Assembly: GCA_008729055.1 (NCBI GenBank)
Contig: SDUX01000010.1
Span: 868,001 to 932,000 of the forward strand
Source of the DNA: Pyropia haitanensis
Lineage: Eukaryota; Rhodophyta; Bangiophyceae; Bangiales; Bangiaceae
Direction: 5' to 3'
DNA: 64,000 nucleotides
In this document: piece by piece, positions 34,753 through 44,796 of the stretch
How the letters are laid out: the number at the start of each line of letters is the position of its first letter
Numbering within the stretch: position 1 is the stretch's first letter
Translations under genes and position numbers: made by a program
The notes under the pieces: model-generated
Seen by the model: the letters and a program-made list of their open reading frames with translations, nothing else
What the model was told of the DNA's origin: nothing
Databases searched by the model: none

Positions 34753-34759
34753 CCCAAAC
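34753..34759. repeat. Target-site duplication, left
   Basis: CCCAAAC directly abuts the left inverted terminal repeat. The identical heptamer abuts the right one. Counting the preceding A it can be read as an 8-bp duplication (ACCCAAAC), the length typical of hAT insertions. Confidence 0.75.
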
Positions 34760-34771
34760 TAAGGATGGCAC

Positions 34772-34850
34772 TTAACGATCGTTAAGAAAAACCTTACCGA
34801 GTTAACGATCGTTTATCGACTTTAACGATGTCGTTTAACGACTTTAACGA
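34772..34850. promoter_or_regulatory. Left subterminal TTAACGA cluster
   Basis: Direct copies of TTAACGA begin at 34772, 34802, 34822, 34835 and 34844, with an inverted copy at 34779-34785 completing a perfect palindrome. This is likely the transposase-binding region of the element. Confidence 0.65.
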
Positions 34851-34905
34851 CCCACCTTACCGACGTATTTGGTAACTACTTACATTGTACTCCGAAAACG
34901 AGATT

Positions 34906-35323
34906 GTCACATGCAGTCCCTCACCCCAACTCTACTGGGTGCGCAGCTCCCGCCAGTCTGCTGATAGAACGGACACTTCCGCGGGTGGGGGACCATCTTG
35001 TCTCTGCGGCCGTGCACCGGCGCGGCGGGCGGTACAACCGGCAGCTTGGAGAGGGCGGCCTCGTCCCCATCGCACGCCTCCGCGTCCCGCAGGTACTGTT
35101 GGTGGGCTGCCTCGCAGGCGCGGCAGAAGGCAACTCAATAGTTGGTCGCCTTTCCATCGCCGTCCAGTACGTGGTCGCTAGTTTTGCGAAAGGCAGCCCA
35201 AAGGTCCATGTAGCTGCTCAGAGGCGCCCGGAAGCGTCGACAAGGAAGAGTAGTGGTGCAGCCTGCGCCGGTGGCCTCGTTGGTCGCAGGAGCGCGCGGA
35301 GGGCAGCCGCGCGAAGTCAGCAA
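34906..35323 (-). pseudogene. Transposase N-terminal remnant (BED-finger-like), interrupted
   Basis: On the minus strand the frame reads DLWAAFRKTSDHVLDGDGKA, TNY, then TGA (where a Trp codon would be one base away), then VAFCRACEAAHQQYLRDAEA and a Pro/Lys-rich tail ending at TGA 34906-34908. The DLWAAF ... C-x2-C layout resembles BED zinc fingers that open many hAT transposases. The internal stop and lack of a DDE/RNase-H part mean no active enzyme. Assignment rests on pattern only. Confidence 0.5.
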
Positions 35324-35413
35324 TCCGGACCCTCAAGTCTTGGACTGAGCGCGCATGTGGCACCGTCCTCCAGAATTGCACTGCCCGATATGTAAATACA
35401 CAGGCACCGGGAA

Positions 35414-35516
35414 TTAACGACTTTAACGAGTTTTCGTCCCTGGACCTTAACGATTTAACGATCGTTATAACGATCGTTTAACGACTTTCGTTTAACGACT
35501 TTTCTTAACGACTGAC
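35414..35516. promoter_or_regulatory. Right subterminal TTAACGA cluster
   Basis: About seven TTAACGA-type copies from 35414 onwards, including TTAACGATCGTTATAACG, mirror the left cluster just inside the right inverted terminal repeat. Likely transposase-binding sites. Confidence 0.65.
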
Positions 35517-35523
35517 AACCTTA

Positions 35524-35530
35524 CCCAAAC
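35524..35530. repeat. Target-site duplication, right
   Basis: CCCAAAC immediately after the right inverted terminal repeat, identical to 34753-34759. Confidence 0.75.
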
Positions 35531-36120
35531 GGCCGTAGCGGGGTACACGGACCAGGGGTAACTGGCAAGGATTTTTCCGCGGCGTCCACCCCGCTGCTGC
35601 ATCGCCCGACCGTTGGCGCCGGGCCGCGGCTTTTTTTTTTCTTGTCTGGGCGTGCCGCGCACGCCCCCGCTGGCGGTGCAGCGCGGTGCCGGGCCTCGGC
35701 GCGGGCGGGCGGGCGGACGGGCGGGTGGGTTGCCGGTCGGCCGCGCGGGCGGCTCGCGCGGCCACGTGCTCCCGCCCAATCCGCGGGCGGCGCTCGCGGT
35801 GTTGGCGCGCCAGGGCACGGGCGGGGAGGCGAGGGTGGTGCTTGTCGGCGGGGACGCGCCGGGCGGTTTGCGCGGCGGCGGTGGCCGGTCGGGCGGGCGG
35901 GCGGGAGTGGACGCCCGTAGGCTCTCGCGTGCGCACGCACCCGCGCTTTCTTTGGCGTCCCTTCCACCCCCTCCCCCGATACCACCACCATTTCCGCACA
36001 CCGCCATATCTATACCTCCAGCCCCACTGTCTCCCCCCCCACCCGTGACGGTGCGGGCACGGGACACACCTGCCCTCTCCGTCTGGGGGCGAGCAACTGG
36101 CGGTGCGGCGGCCCGTCGCT
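35531..36120. promoter_or_regulatory. Upstream region of the TMEM16 gene
   Basis: A GC-rich stretch directly right of the transposon insertion. Its last 180 bases are C/T-rich (about 35945-36080), matching the pyrimidine-rich leaders before other genes in this window. The transposon therefore sits about 600 bases upstream of the TMEM16 start codon. Confidence 0.45.
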
Positions 36121-38385
36121 ATGGACACCACTGGTCTGCGCCACCGTGGCGGCGGCGGCGGCGGCGGTGGTGGTGACGGTGGCGGCGTCGGGGCGGTAGC
36201 GGCCGCCGCGGCAACGGTGGAGGAGCTGGCCGCTGGCGGCGGCGGCGGCGGCGGCACGTGTGGTCCCCGTGCGGTGGGCACGGTGGCGGTGCTGTTTGTC
36301 AAGGCGGCGCACCAGGTGGAGCTGGTTGCCACCGTCAGGCGCGTCATTGGCGCGGCGGGAGTGGCGGTGGAGGTGTCGGAGCGCCCGGATCTGACCATCC
36401 TCCTCCTCACCCCGCCGCTGCCGCTGCTGATTCGGGCGGCGGACGAGCTCGCCCTCCGCAAGCGCGACCTGCGCGGCGAGGTGCGCTCCTTCTCCGCCGC
36501 CGCCCTCTCGGAGTTTGTGCTCGAGGAGGACAACCCGGCGGCGGTGGGTCCTCGGGGGGACGCGCTCTTCACCACCGCCGAGCAGATCCTGCTGCTCGAG
36601 TACGTGCTGGACAAGGTGCGCCCTGACGCGGCCCGCTTTGACGACATTCACGGCAACGAGTCGGTGCTGGAGTGGTGCCAACGGCAGGGTTACGTCCGCG
36701 ACGTGTTCCCGCTGCACGATGGCGACGCGGTGGACGCCATCATCAACAGCTTTTCGCGCACGTCGCCGCTTCTCGACTACGAGGCGCTGTCGCGGATGCA
36801 GGCCTACTTTGGGGATAAGGTCGCCCTCTACTTTTCCTTTCTGACCTTTTACACCAAGTCCCTGGCGGTGTTTGGGGTGGTGGGCGGCCTTGTGTCGGCG
36901 GGGGTGACGCTGTTGCCAGACCGGGCGGCGCAGCTGCAGTTTGGGTTCACCATCTTTACGGTGCTGTGGAGCGTGGTGCTGCTCAGCCACTGGAAGCGGC
37001 GGAATATTGAGATTATCTATCTGTGGAAGAAGCTGGTTCTGGGTGACGCGGCGGATGAGTCGCTCGCCGCCGCGTCACGCAAGGAGGACTTTCGGAAGCA
37101 GTTTTTTGGGGAGCTTGTCAACCACCGGATCACGGGGGAGAAGATTATGGTGTACCCAGGGCGGCTGCACGCGGCTCGCTTTGCTGCGTCTGCGGCGGTG
37201 GTCATCGTGCTGCTCTTCATCTCGGCGCGGGTTATGATCTGGTCCCTCCACTTCGAGGATGTTATGCGCGTCTGGCGCGAGACGGTCGCGCCGACCATGG
37301 CGTGGAGCCGCTCATACGTGGTCAAGGACCTAATCCTGGCGCAGGCACCGCTGGTGGTGTATCTTGGCTGCCTCAATGTGCTGGACCGCGTCAATGGGTT
37401 TGTGGCTCACAAGCTCACCGACTTTGAGAACCACAAGTACGCGAGCACGTACGAGAACGCGCTGGTGGCCAAGCTCGTGGCTTTTCAATTCCTCAACATG
37501 AACATGGCGTACCTCTTTGTCGCGTTTGTGCGGCGTGACTTTGTGCGCCTCCATGCGTCGCTGCGTTCGGTGATGCTCATCGAGCTGGTGACGGGCAACA
37601 TCAAGGAGACCGTCCTGCCCGTGTACATGGCGTCGCGCAAGAAGGCGGCCGCTATTGCCGCTCGCGACGCGGCGGCCAAGGCGAGGGAGGAGGCGACGAC
37701 GGCGGCCAACCCGGCGGCCGCGGCCGCGGCGCTGGCGCGGGCCGAGGCCGCCGCGGCTGCGTCGCCACTGCCACCAGAGAACGACATTGTGCTGACGCAG
37801 GCGGCGCTGGCACCCGATGAGGGCGTCTTTGGCGACTACTTTGAGCTGGTCCGCCAGTTTTCCTACATCACCCTCTTTGCGTCGGCCTTCCCTGTCGGTG
37901 CCACTGTCGCGGCGCTGAACAACCTTGGCGAACTGTACGCCGACACGTTCAAGCTCTGCCGGCTGGGCCGGCGGCCCAGCCCGGAGCGGGCACTCACGAT
38001 TGGCGCGTGGATGCGCGCGTTTGAGTTTATCTCAGTGGCGTCCATCGCCACCAATCTGGCCATCATCGCGGTGACCCGCGACGCGGCGTCGTCTGTGGTG
38101 GGCGGCGGCCGCTCCAAGACGGAGGAGTACTTCGCCATGGTGCTGATGGAGCACGTCCTCCTGCTGGCGCGCTACGTGGCGGGTGCCATGCTCGAGGGCT
38201 GCCCCCGCTGGGTCCGCGACGCGCGTGCCAAGGAGCAGTACCAGCGCACCAAGCGGGAGAACGGGGGGGGGAGCGGTGCGGGTGGGGATGGTCGCAAGCG
38301 GCCGAGCAAGCGCAGCGCGCTTGTCGGTGGCGCGCCAGTGGCTTCCCCTGTGGTTGTGCCGGGAGGGACGAGCGCGGCGTCTTGA
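36121..38385 (+). CDS. TMEM16/anoctamin family membrane protein
   Basis: A ten-helix membrane protein of the anoctamin family, whose members are calcium-activated chloride channels or lipid scramblases. The uninterrupted 754-residue frame starts after a Gly-rich run. It has the cytosolic N-domain, then family blocks: VALYFSFLTFYTKSLAVFGV, SVVLLSHWKRRNIEIIYLW, ENALVAKLVAFQFLNMNMAY (helix 6), GVFGDYFELVRQFSYITLFA (helix 7) and ALNNLGELYADTFKLC (helix 8). The acidic residues that bind calcium in helices 7 and 8 (the Glu of DYFELV; Glu and Asp of GELYAD) and the helix-6 Asn are present, so calcium gating is plausible. A Lys/Ala-rich charged insert lies between helices 6 and 7. The C-tail is basic. 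It lacks introns and frame breaks. Confidence 0.92.
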   Translation: MDTTGLRHRGGGGGGGGGDGGGVGAVAAAAATVEELAAGGGGGGGTCGPRAVGTVAVLFVKAAHQVELVATVRRVIGAAGVAVEVSERPDLTILLLTPPLPLLIRAADELALRKRDLRGEVRSFSAAALSEFVLEEDNPAAVGPRGDALFTTAEQILLLEYVLDKVRPDAARFDDIHGNESVLEWCQRQGYVRDVFPLHDGDAVDAIINSFSRTSPLLDYEALSRMQAYFGDKVALYFSFLTFYTKSLAVFGVVGGLVSAGVTLLPDRAAQLQFGFTIFTVLWSVVLLSHWKRRNIEIIYLWKKLVLGDAADESLAAASRKEDFRKQFFGELVNHRITGEKIMVYPGRLHAARFAASAAVVIVLLFISARVMIWSLHFEDVMRVWRETVAPTMAWSRSYVVKDLILAQAPLVVYLGCLNVLDRVNGFVAHKLTDFENHKYASTYENALVAKLVAFQFLNMNMAYLFVAFVRRDFVRLHASLRSVMLIELVTGNIKETVLPVYMASRKKAAAIAARDAAAKAREEATTAANPAAAAAALARAEAAAAASPLPPENDIVLTQAALAPDEGVFGDYFELVRQFSYITLFASAFPVGATVAALNNLGELYADTFKLCRLGRRPSPERALTIGAWMRAFEFISVASIATNLAIIAVTRDAASSVVGGGRSKTEEYFAMVLMEHVLLLARYVAGAMLEGCPRWVRDARAKEQYQRTKRENGGGSGAGGDGRKRPSKRSALVGGAPVASPVVVPGGTSAAS

Positions 38386-40132
38386 TGGCGGCGTGCGCGT
38401 GCGTTGTTGCTGGGCAGACTGCACTGCCGTCACCGGGCCCCGGGCGCCTCCTGTACTGGGGGCGCGTCTTTATGGTGGATGTGCGTCGCGGGTCGCCTAA
38501 ATGGTGGGGAGGAGCTGGGGAGTGCACGGATGAGATGGAAGGATGGACCGACCGTCTAACACGGCACAATGACGATGGCGGCGTGTTTGACGTCGTGCCC
38601 GTTTGCTAGCCGCTGGCGCGGCCGAGCGGGGATGACGTATCGAGCGCCCTTCTGTGAGCAGCGTTGTGGTGCATGAGCTGCTGTTGGCCACAGTGCTCTG
38701 TCCGTCTTTTTCGCGCGTGGGTGTGGTGGCGGCGCCCTCCTGGGGAGTGAAGAGCGGGGGCGGTGGTGGGCGCTGCGTGCGATGGTCTGCGTGGTATTTT
38801 ATTTTGCCTGCGGCAGGCGTTTGTGTTCCCCTTCGTCCGCCGCCGCTCGCACCACCCGCGCCGCGGGGAGCGGCGGGTGGCGGCGGCCCTGCTCGAGGCC
38901 GTTGCCGCGCGCGGCGCCCGCCGCCTGCCGCGCGAGGCGGCCTGCTGGCTCGGCGGCGGCGGCGGCGGCACGTGCTCGCGCGTCGCCCCCCCCCCCCCCC
39001 CCTGCTGCCCCCCAGGCGTCCGGAGCGGGCAGCGGCGGCGGCGGGCGGCCGCCCTCTGATCTTGAAGAGCAAAGCAGCACCGCTCGGGTCAGCACTAGCC
39101 CCGAGCGACCGCAGAGCCGCCATGGCCGCCGCTTTGGTCGCCGCAGCGCTCGCTACCGGTTCAGCTGCTACACCGGAGGGAGCGTCATCGGCCATCTTCG
39201 ACGCCCACTAACGAGGTGGCGCAGGACAAAAGAGGAAAAGCAACGAAAGCGGGACACCACGCCAGCAGCAGGCAGCCGCACCAAACGCGGGCGGCCACCC
39301 CGACAGCGGGCAGCCACGAGCATCTCTCCTCCCCCCAGTGCCGTGAGCGCCAACAAGAAACCCTCTTCCCGCCACAACACATGTCCACCGGCGCTGGTGG
39401 CGCGGCACCCGCAGGGCGAGGGGCGGCGGGCGGAGGCTGCGCGGGAGGGGGGTGGCGACGGTGCAACGGGTGGGGCAGGCGGCGCTGTGATCGGAGGAGG
39501 GGATGGGCGGAATACCTTTACAGCGCACAGACGAATGTCAGAGCATGACCAGCAATGTCGCTATCGCTCGACCCTATCGTACAATTTACTCCCACAAACG
39601 CCACGTGTTCCAATTTCTATGTGGTGTTCTATTGACAGCCAATGAGAGCCGGGAAACTTACGCATACCTATCCGGTTCCTATTCGAGGGGCAAGATAGGA
39701 TCATGATGCGCTCGTGCCATCTGTTCCTGGGCTCTCATTGGCTGCACTAAAATGAAACTATTTGACGAAAGTGAAAATTTGCGTGATAGTCGCCGAGGGG
39801 TGCGGGTACCCCTGCCAGCGGCGGCCGTGGACGTGGCCGCCGCGGGCAACCGCCCCGCCGTGTCTGTTGGCGTGGCGTTGTTTCCAAGGGCAGGCGGAGT
39901 GGGGCGGAGTGGGTACGTGCGATGCGAAGAGCACAGGTGAGGAACACTGCTGTTGGTCTTCTCCGCGCTGTCACCGAGGGCGGGTCGGGTGTGTGCTTCC
40001 AAAGCCGTCAGCAAGGGACGACCGGCTGTCGTTCTTGTCCGTTCGGTCGCCAGCGGCGGTGGTCGCGCCTACTTGCAGCGCCAGGAAGTCTTCGGGTCGC
40101 CGCGGAAACGGGAGCAAAAAAAGGGGGAAAGC
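38386..40132. other. Intergenic region, possible unrecognised exon
   Basis: 3' flank of TMEM16 and of the TraB gene. A T-rich tract ending in GCGGCAG at about 38795-38818 resembles a splice acceptor. The following frame reads FVFPFVRRRSHHPRRGERRV and AAALLEAVAARGARRL, which looks protein-like but matches nothing I know. From about 39540 the DNA is AT-richer and carries the 15-bp inverted repeat listed separately. Confidence 0.4.
39636..39744. repeat. Perfect 15-bp inverted repeat containing CCAAT
   Basis: CAGCCAATGAGAGCC at 39636-39650 and its exact reverse complement at 39730-39744, 79 bases apart, in an AT-richer patch. It could be the ends of a small foldback element or paired CCAAT-type factor sites. 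No target duplication was evident. Confidence 0.7.
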
Positions 40133-41818
40133 TCAGGTGCGCCCCCCCCCGGCGACCCCACCGCCATCGCCTTGTAATGGAGCCGCCGCTGGCAAGCGGT
40201 CAGCCGCCCGCGCCGCCTCCCATTCGGCGTTGGCCGCCTCCCACCGCCGCAGGATGCCATTGACGTGCAGCAGGCCGACCACCGCCACTGCAGCCGCACC
40301 CCCCCCACCCCGCGGGTACCGCCAGGACCAGGTGCCCAGTCGCCAACGGGTAGCACGCCCGCACGCCACACGGACCGTCCACAGACTCCCACCCATCAGG
40401 TGTCAGTGTTCATCCGCAAACCAACACGGGCGGCCGCTTGCTTGCCGCGCCAAGCACAGCGCGCGCCGTCGCCTTGCGGACACACGCCTCACCCCACCGT
40501 CCTGGCAGCACCGAGTATCCGCTCCCCGCCCCCGTCTCTCCTGCCCCTGAACCCGCCCCCAACCTCACAACCCGCTCACACACACCCCCCCTTACAACAG
40601 ACACAAAAAGAACGTACCAACTGGGCGCACATCCGTCGCTGCCTCCTGCCCCCCACCCTCCGCCGCTCCGCCACCCCCCCCGCCCCCCGGCCACTCGGGC
40701 GCGACCGCCGCAACCGACCCGCGCAGGCTGCCGTACAGCACCTCATCCCGCTCCGTGACGAGCGTGTTGAGGAAGCGCAGAGCGGTGCCCGCCAGCCACG
40801 CGTTGGCCACCAGCCCCGCGGCCACGCCGAGGCCCTCGAGCGCCGCTGCCCAGGTCGTGGGGGGCGCCCACAGCGACGGCCCCCCGGTGGGGGTGGCGCT
40901 CGCCACCGCCGTGGTGGCCGCCGCAGCAGCCGCCGCCGCCACCTCGCCGCCGCCGCCGCCGCCGCCCAACAACTGCGCGAGCGCCCCCCCCACGACCGCG
41001 TTGGCGGCCAGCTGCACCACCACCGACACCGCGACGGCGGGCACGAGGAGGCGGCCGACGTCGGCAGCGTAGCGGAGGCGCCCAAAGACGCCAAGCAGCG
41101 ACACACCGCGGGCGGGGCGGGTCGTCACGCGGTACACCGCCTCGGCCGCATCGGCGCGGAAGTGCCGCGCCGCGGCGAGCGGCGAAAAGGCCGCGTACAG
41201 CCGCCGCACCGTGACGCTGGCCTACCAGGCGGCGACGAGTGGGACAAAGGGGGGGCGGAGGGGGGGGACGGCAGCCAAGAGACAGGGGCATCCGTTAGCA
41301 AGCCGGTACGGACGGCAGCAGCCGACAGCTTCACTCGGTGCTCGCATCCCCTGTTAGCCAAACCCCGCAAGTGGTGGCCATCCCACCCCCGTGCCCCACA
41401 CGCCTGCCTCTCCCCAAAACACACACGTATCGGGCACCGGAGACGGCGGGCACCACCGCCCGTGACAGCCGCCTTCCCCTCCGCCCCGCCCCACGCGCCA
41501 AGAAACGTACGTCATTATCGCCGAGCACGACGGGCGCGCCCACCTCCCCTGCCCGCCGCGCCGCCTCCTTAAACTCACACCCCGGGTCCATCCCCGCCGC
41601 CTGCTGCACGCCCGTCAGCGACGACAGGCCAATCGCAAACAGCGCCGCGCCGACGCCGCCAAACCGCACGACGACGCGGCCAAAGCGGGCGGCGGGGGAG
41701 GAGGAGGAGGAAGAGGAGGACGAGGGCGAGGAAGAGGCGGGGGCGGGCGGCGGTGACACCCCTGCCGCCGCTGTGCCAGCCGCCACGCCCGCCGCCGCCA
41801 CCGCCGCCGCGCCCGTCC

Positions 41819-41852
<34 letters not shown>

Positions 41853-42502
41853 CGCCGCCGCCGCGGCGGGCAGCGGCGGGAGGGGTGGCTGCAGCTCGAG
41901 GCGGGGCCGCCCCCCGCCGCCGCCGCCCGCAGCCGCCGCCACGGGCGCCGCGTGGCGCGCATCACGTCCGCACAGCGCCGCGTAGCGGCTGCCACACAGC
42001 TCGAGGACGACTGCCGACGGCGGCGGCCAGCCGCCCGCGCCGCCGCCAACGACCGCCGCCACGTCGGCAACGGAGGCAGGCATTCCGTGCATGACGCCAA
42101 TGACGAGGACGGGCGTGCGGGTGGCCGCGTCTATGACGACGCCTACAGAGGGGGGTAGGGGGGGGGGGGGGGCGCGGGGGCGCCGCTGCCCCGGCTGCCG
42201 GCCGCGGTGCCCCCGGCGGGGCTGCCGCCAGCCGATGCGGACGGCAGTGTGCGGCATTGTGAGCGAGCGCAAGAGTCGGCGTCAGCGGCGGCGGCGGTCG
42301 CGGCATCGGCGACGCCGAGACGGGGGGAGAGGCGGGCAGACGGCGGCGACGCCCAGGAGCTCCGTAGCCGACGGGGAGGGGCGCGCCACGGCCGGCAGAC
42401 GGTTCCGCACGGTCGGTGGTGGACTGCCAGGGAGGCCGCCGGCCGCAGCCGCGCGCATGGGGGGGTAGCATGGAACGCAAGGGGGGGCTGGAGACGCGCC
42501 AT
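40133..42502 (-). CDS. TraB/PrgY domain protein, three exons, possible leader peptide
   Basis: A TraB-family protein (TRABD in animals, Tiki/GumN relatives), often mitochondrial or membrane-linked; the biochemical role is uncertain even in the family. Exon 1 is 42502-41511, exon 2 41221-40618, exon 3 40287-40133. Introns are 41510-41222 (GTACGT...GTAG, phase 0) and 40617-40288 (GTACGT...GCAG, phase 1). Motifs are VLVIGVMHGMPASVADV, VVLELCGSRYAALC, PVVLGDND joined across intron 1 to ASVTVRRLYAAFS, and RPV joined across intron 2 to VAVVGLLHVNGILRRW, the family's GxxH ending. A Glu/Ser and poly-Ala insert lies mid-exon 1. The N-terminus (MARLQPPLAFHATPPCARLR) is Arg/Ala/Ser-rich like an organelle leader. 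It is in a different frame that meets the domain frame at a G15 run (42158-42172). Confidence 0.82.
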
Positions 42503-42975
42503 GACCACGCGGGGCGGTGGGAACACCTCGCTTGGCAGCGGAGGTCGGGGAGGACGACGCGGGCGAGCCGCGAAGAGCCCAGTACTGTCCAGGAGACGAG
42601 CGACGAGCGAAGTGGAGGCTACCAGTTGTGAGGTAGTTATACAAATGACGCGAGAGCACGGACCGCAACAGAACGGGAAACACCATCTTCCAGGGGGGCC
42701 ACATATGTGTCAGCAATCGACTGGGTCCAGGAATTGGATCGGGGTCCTTTCGCCTGCAATTCCCCTACCCGGATTGCTGGCAGACCAGCTGCCACCATCA
42801 CGGCAGCGTTCACCGCACAGAGCCCTTCCTCCTTCAGTCGCTGGTGTGCCCGGGCTTTGTGCCCACTGCGACCATCGCCTCGCGCACCGTCCTCCCCCCC
42901 CCCTCCGGTAGGTACTTGGCGTTCCTCACCCGCTTCCTCTTTCCACCTTTGTACCCGTTTCGGGCGCGGCCTACC
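42503..42975. promoter_or_regulatory. Divergent promoter region, TraB gene and RPT2
   Basis: 470 bases between two divergent start codons. The RPT2 side carries a strong pyrimidine tract (about 42885-42955) ending shortly before the ATG. No TATA box is evident. Confidence 0.5.
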
Positions 42976-44796
42976 ATGGGCAACAGCCCGAGCGGTTTTC
43001 CCGGCGGCCCGGGGGGCCCCGGCGGCCCCGGCGGCGGCGGCCGCGGCGACGGCTCGGGCGAAGGGGAGGACGCCAAGAAGAAGTTTGAGCCGCCCGCCCC
43101 CCCCGTGCGGGTGGGCCGCCGCAAGAAGCGGCGTGGGCCCGTGGCGACCGCCAAGCTGCCGCTTGTCACGCCCACCGCCAAGTGCCGGCTGCGGCTGCTC
43201 AAGCTGGAGCGCGTCAAGGACTACCTGCTGATGGAGGAGGAGTTTGTGGCGACGCAGGAGCAGTTCAAGCCGCGGGAGCTCAAGTCAGAGGAGGAGCGCT
43301 CCAAGGTAAGTTGGGGGGGACGCGACCACTCCAGCGGGGGGGAGGAGTTGTTGTCGAGCGCATGGCATCTGGCGCGATCGACAGGCGGGCGTTCTATCCA
43401 TTGATCTCGGTGAAGGGGTGCCTTGTGGCAGATCCCACGGGTCTACATGCTGCCGCATTGGCCTGCTGGCGATGGCGTACGCGCCATGTGTGTTTGACTG
43501 GTGTTGGCCAACGCCGGAGGCCCAGTCACGAGCGCGGCTGCCTACACGCAGGCGCAGGCCCACAAGCCCGCACGTACGCGTTCGCCGACTTGGCAGGCCA
43601 GTGCTGCAGCCCAACCCCCTAGTTCGTGGCATTTGTGCAGGCCGCGCTTGCCCGCGCTGTCGTTGGTGTGCTGCACAGGTCCTTGGCAGCGCTGTTTGCT
43701 GCTGACGCTAACATGTGGGCGCCCGTTGGTATTGTTCCTGGTTGGGTGTGATTGAACCTGAGCACAGGTGGATGACATCCGTGGGTCCCCTATGGGCGTC
43801 GGCACATTGGAGGAGATCATTGACGACAATCACGCCATTGTCTCGTCGGCCGTCGGTCCAGAGTACTACGTGTACATCAGCTCCTTTGTCGATAAGGATC
43901 AGCTAGAGCCCAACTGCTCGGTGCTTCTTCACAACAAGGTCAACACGGTTGTGGGCATCCTGGCTGACGATGTTGACCCGATGGTCAACGTGATGAAGGT
44001 GGACAAGGCTCCGCTCGAGTCGTACGCGGACATTGGTGGTTTGGAGGCGCAGATCCAGGAGATTAAGGAGGCTGTGGAGCTGCCGCTGACGCACCCGGAG
44101 CTTTACGAGGACATTGGCATCAAGCCGCCAAAAGGTGTCATCCTCTATGGCGAGCCCGGCACGGGCAAGACTCTGCTGGCCAAGGCGGTCGCGAACTCCA
44201 CGTCTGCCACCTTCCTCCGCATTGTCGGCTCGGAGCTCATTCAAAAGTATCTGGGCGACGGGCCCAAGCTGGTGCGCGAGCTCTTCCGGGTAGCAGAGGA
44301 CATGGCACCGTCCATTGTCTTCATCGACGAGATCGACGCGGTCGGCACCAAGCGGTACGACGCCACGTCGGGCGGGGAGCGGGAGATCCAGCGGACCATG
44401 CTGGAGTTGCTCAACCAGCTGGACGGCTTTGATGCGCGGGGCGACGTCAAGGTGCTCCTCGCCACCAATCGGATCGAGACGCTGGACCCGGCACTGCTTC
44501 GGCCGGGCCGCATTGACCGCAAGATTGAGTTCCCCCTGCCCGACGAGAAGACCAAGCGCCGCATCTTTAACATCCACACGTCGCGGATGACGCTGGCGGA
44601 CGATGTGAACCTGGAGGCTCTGATTATGAGCAAGGACCAGCTGTCGGGCGCAGATATCAAGGCGGTCTGTACCGAGGCGGGGTTGATGGCTCTCCGTGAG
44701 CGCCGTATGCGGGTGAACCAGGCGGACTTTATCAAGGCCAAGGAGAACGTCATGTACAAGAAGAACCAGGGCGTACCGGAGGGCCTCTACCTGTAA
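42976..44796 (+). CDS. RPT2: 26S proteasome regulatory subunit 4 (Rpt2/PSMC1)
   Basis: AAA+ ATPase of the 19S base that unfolds ubiquitinated proteins and opens the 20S gate. Exon 1 is 42976-43305 and exon 2 43768-44796, with a phase-0 intron at 43306-43767 (GTAAGT...ACAG). The 452-residue product starts MGNSPSG, matching the N-myristoylation signal known for Rpt2. It continues with a Gly-rich stretch and the coiled-coil/OB region ([17 protein letters not shown]), Walker A ([18 protein letters not shown]), Walker B ([11 protein letters not shown]), the second region of homology ([19 protein letters not shown]) and a C-terminal HbYX tail (LYL). All catalytic residues are present. Conservation is very high and the exon-2 region has normal codon texture. 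Confidence 0.98.

Larger units (their letters stand above)
34760..35523. mobile_element. Non-autonomous hAT-like DNA transposon, 764 bp, complete ends
   Basis: The ends are inverted: TAAGGATGGCA at 34760-34770 and TGACAACCTTA at 35513-35523 (9 of 11 positions pair). They are flanked by the same CCCAAAC duplication. Inside both ends lie clusters of TTAACGA in direct and inverted orientation, including the palindrome CTTAACGATCGTTAAG. Such clusters are the kind of subterminal sites hAT transposases bind. The middle carries, on the minus strand, a remnant that looks like the BED-finger start of a hAT transposase, broken by a stop. The catalytic domain is absent, so movement would need enzyme from elsewhere. 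Intact ends and a perfect heptamer duplication suggest a fairly recent insertion. Confidence 0.78.

Noticed and set aside
42140..42180. A splice acceptor before the TraB domain (C-rich tract ending in CTGTAG)
   Set aside because: No GT donor lies between the leader-peptide frame and the tract, and a length change in the G15 run joins the two frames simply.
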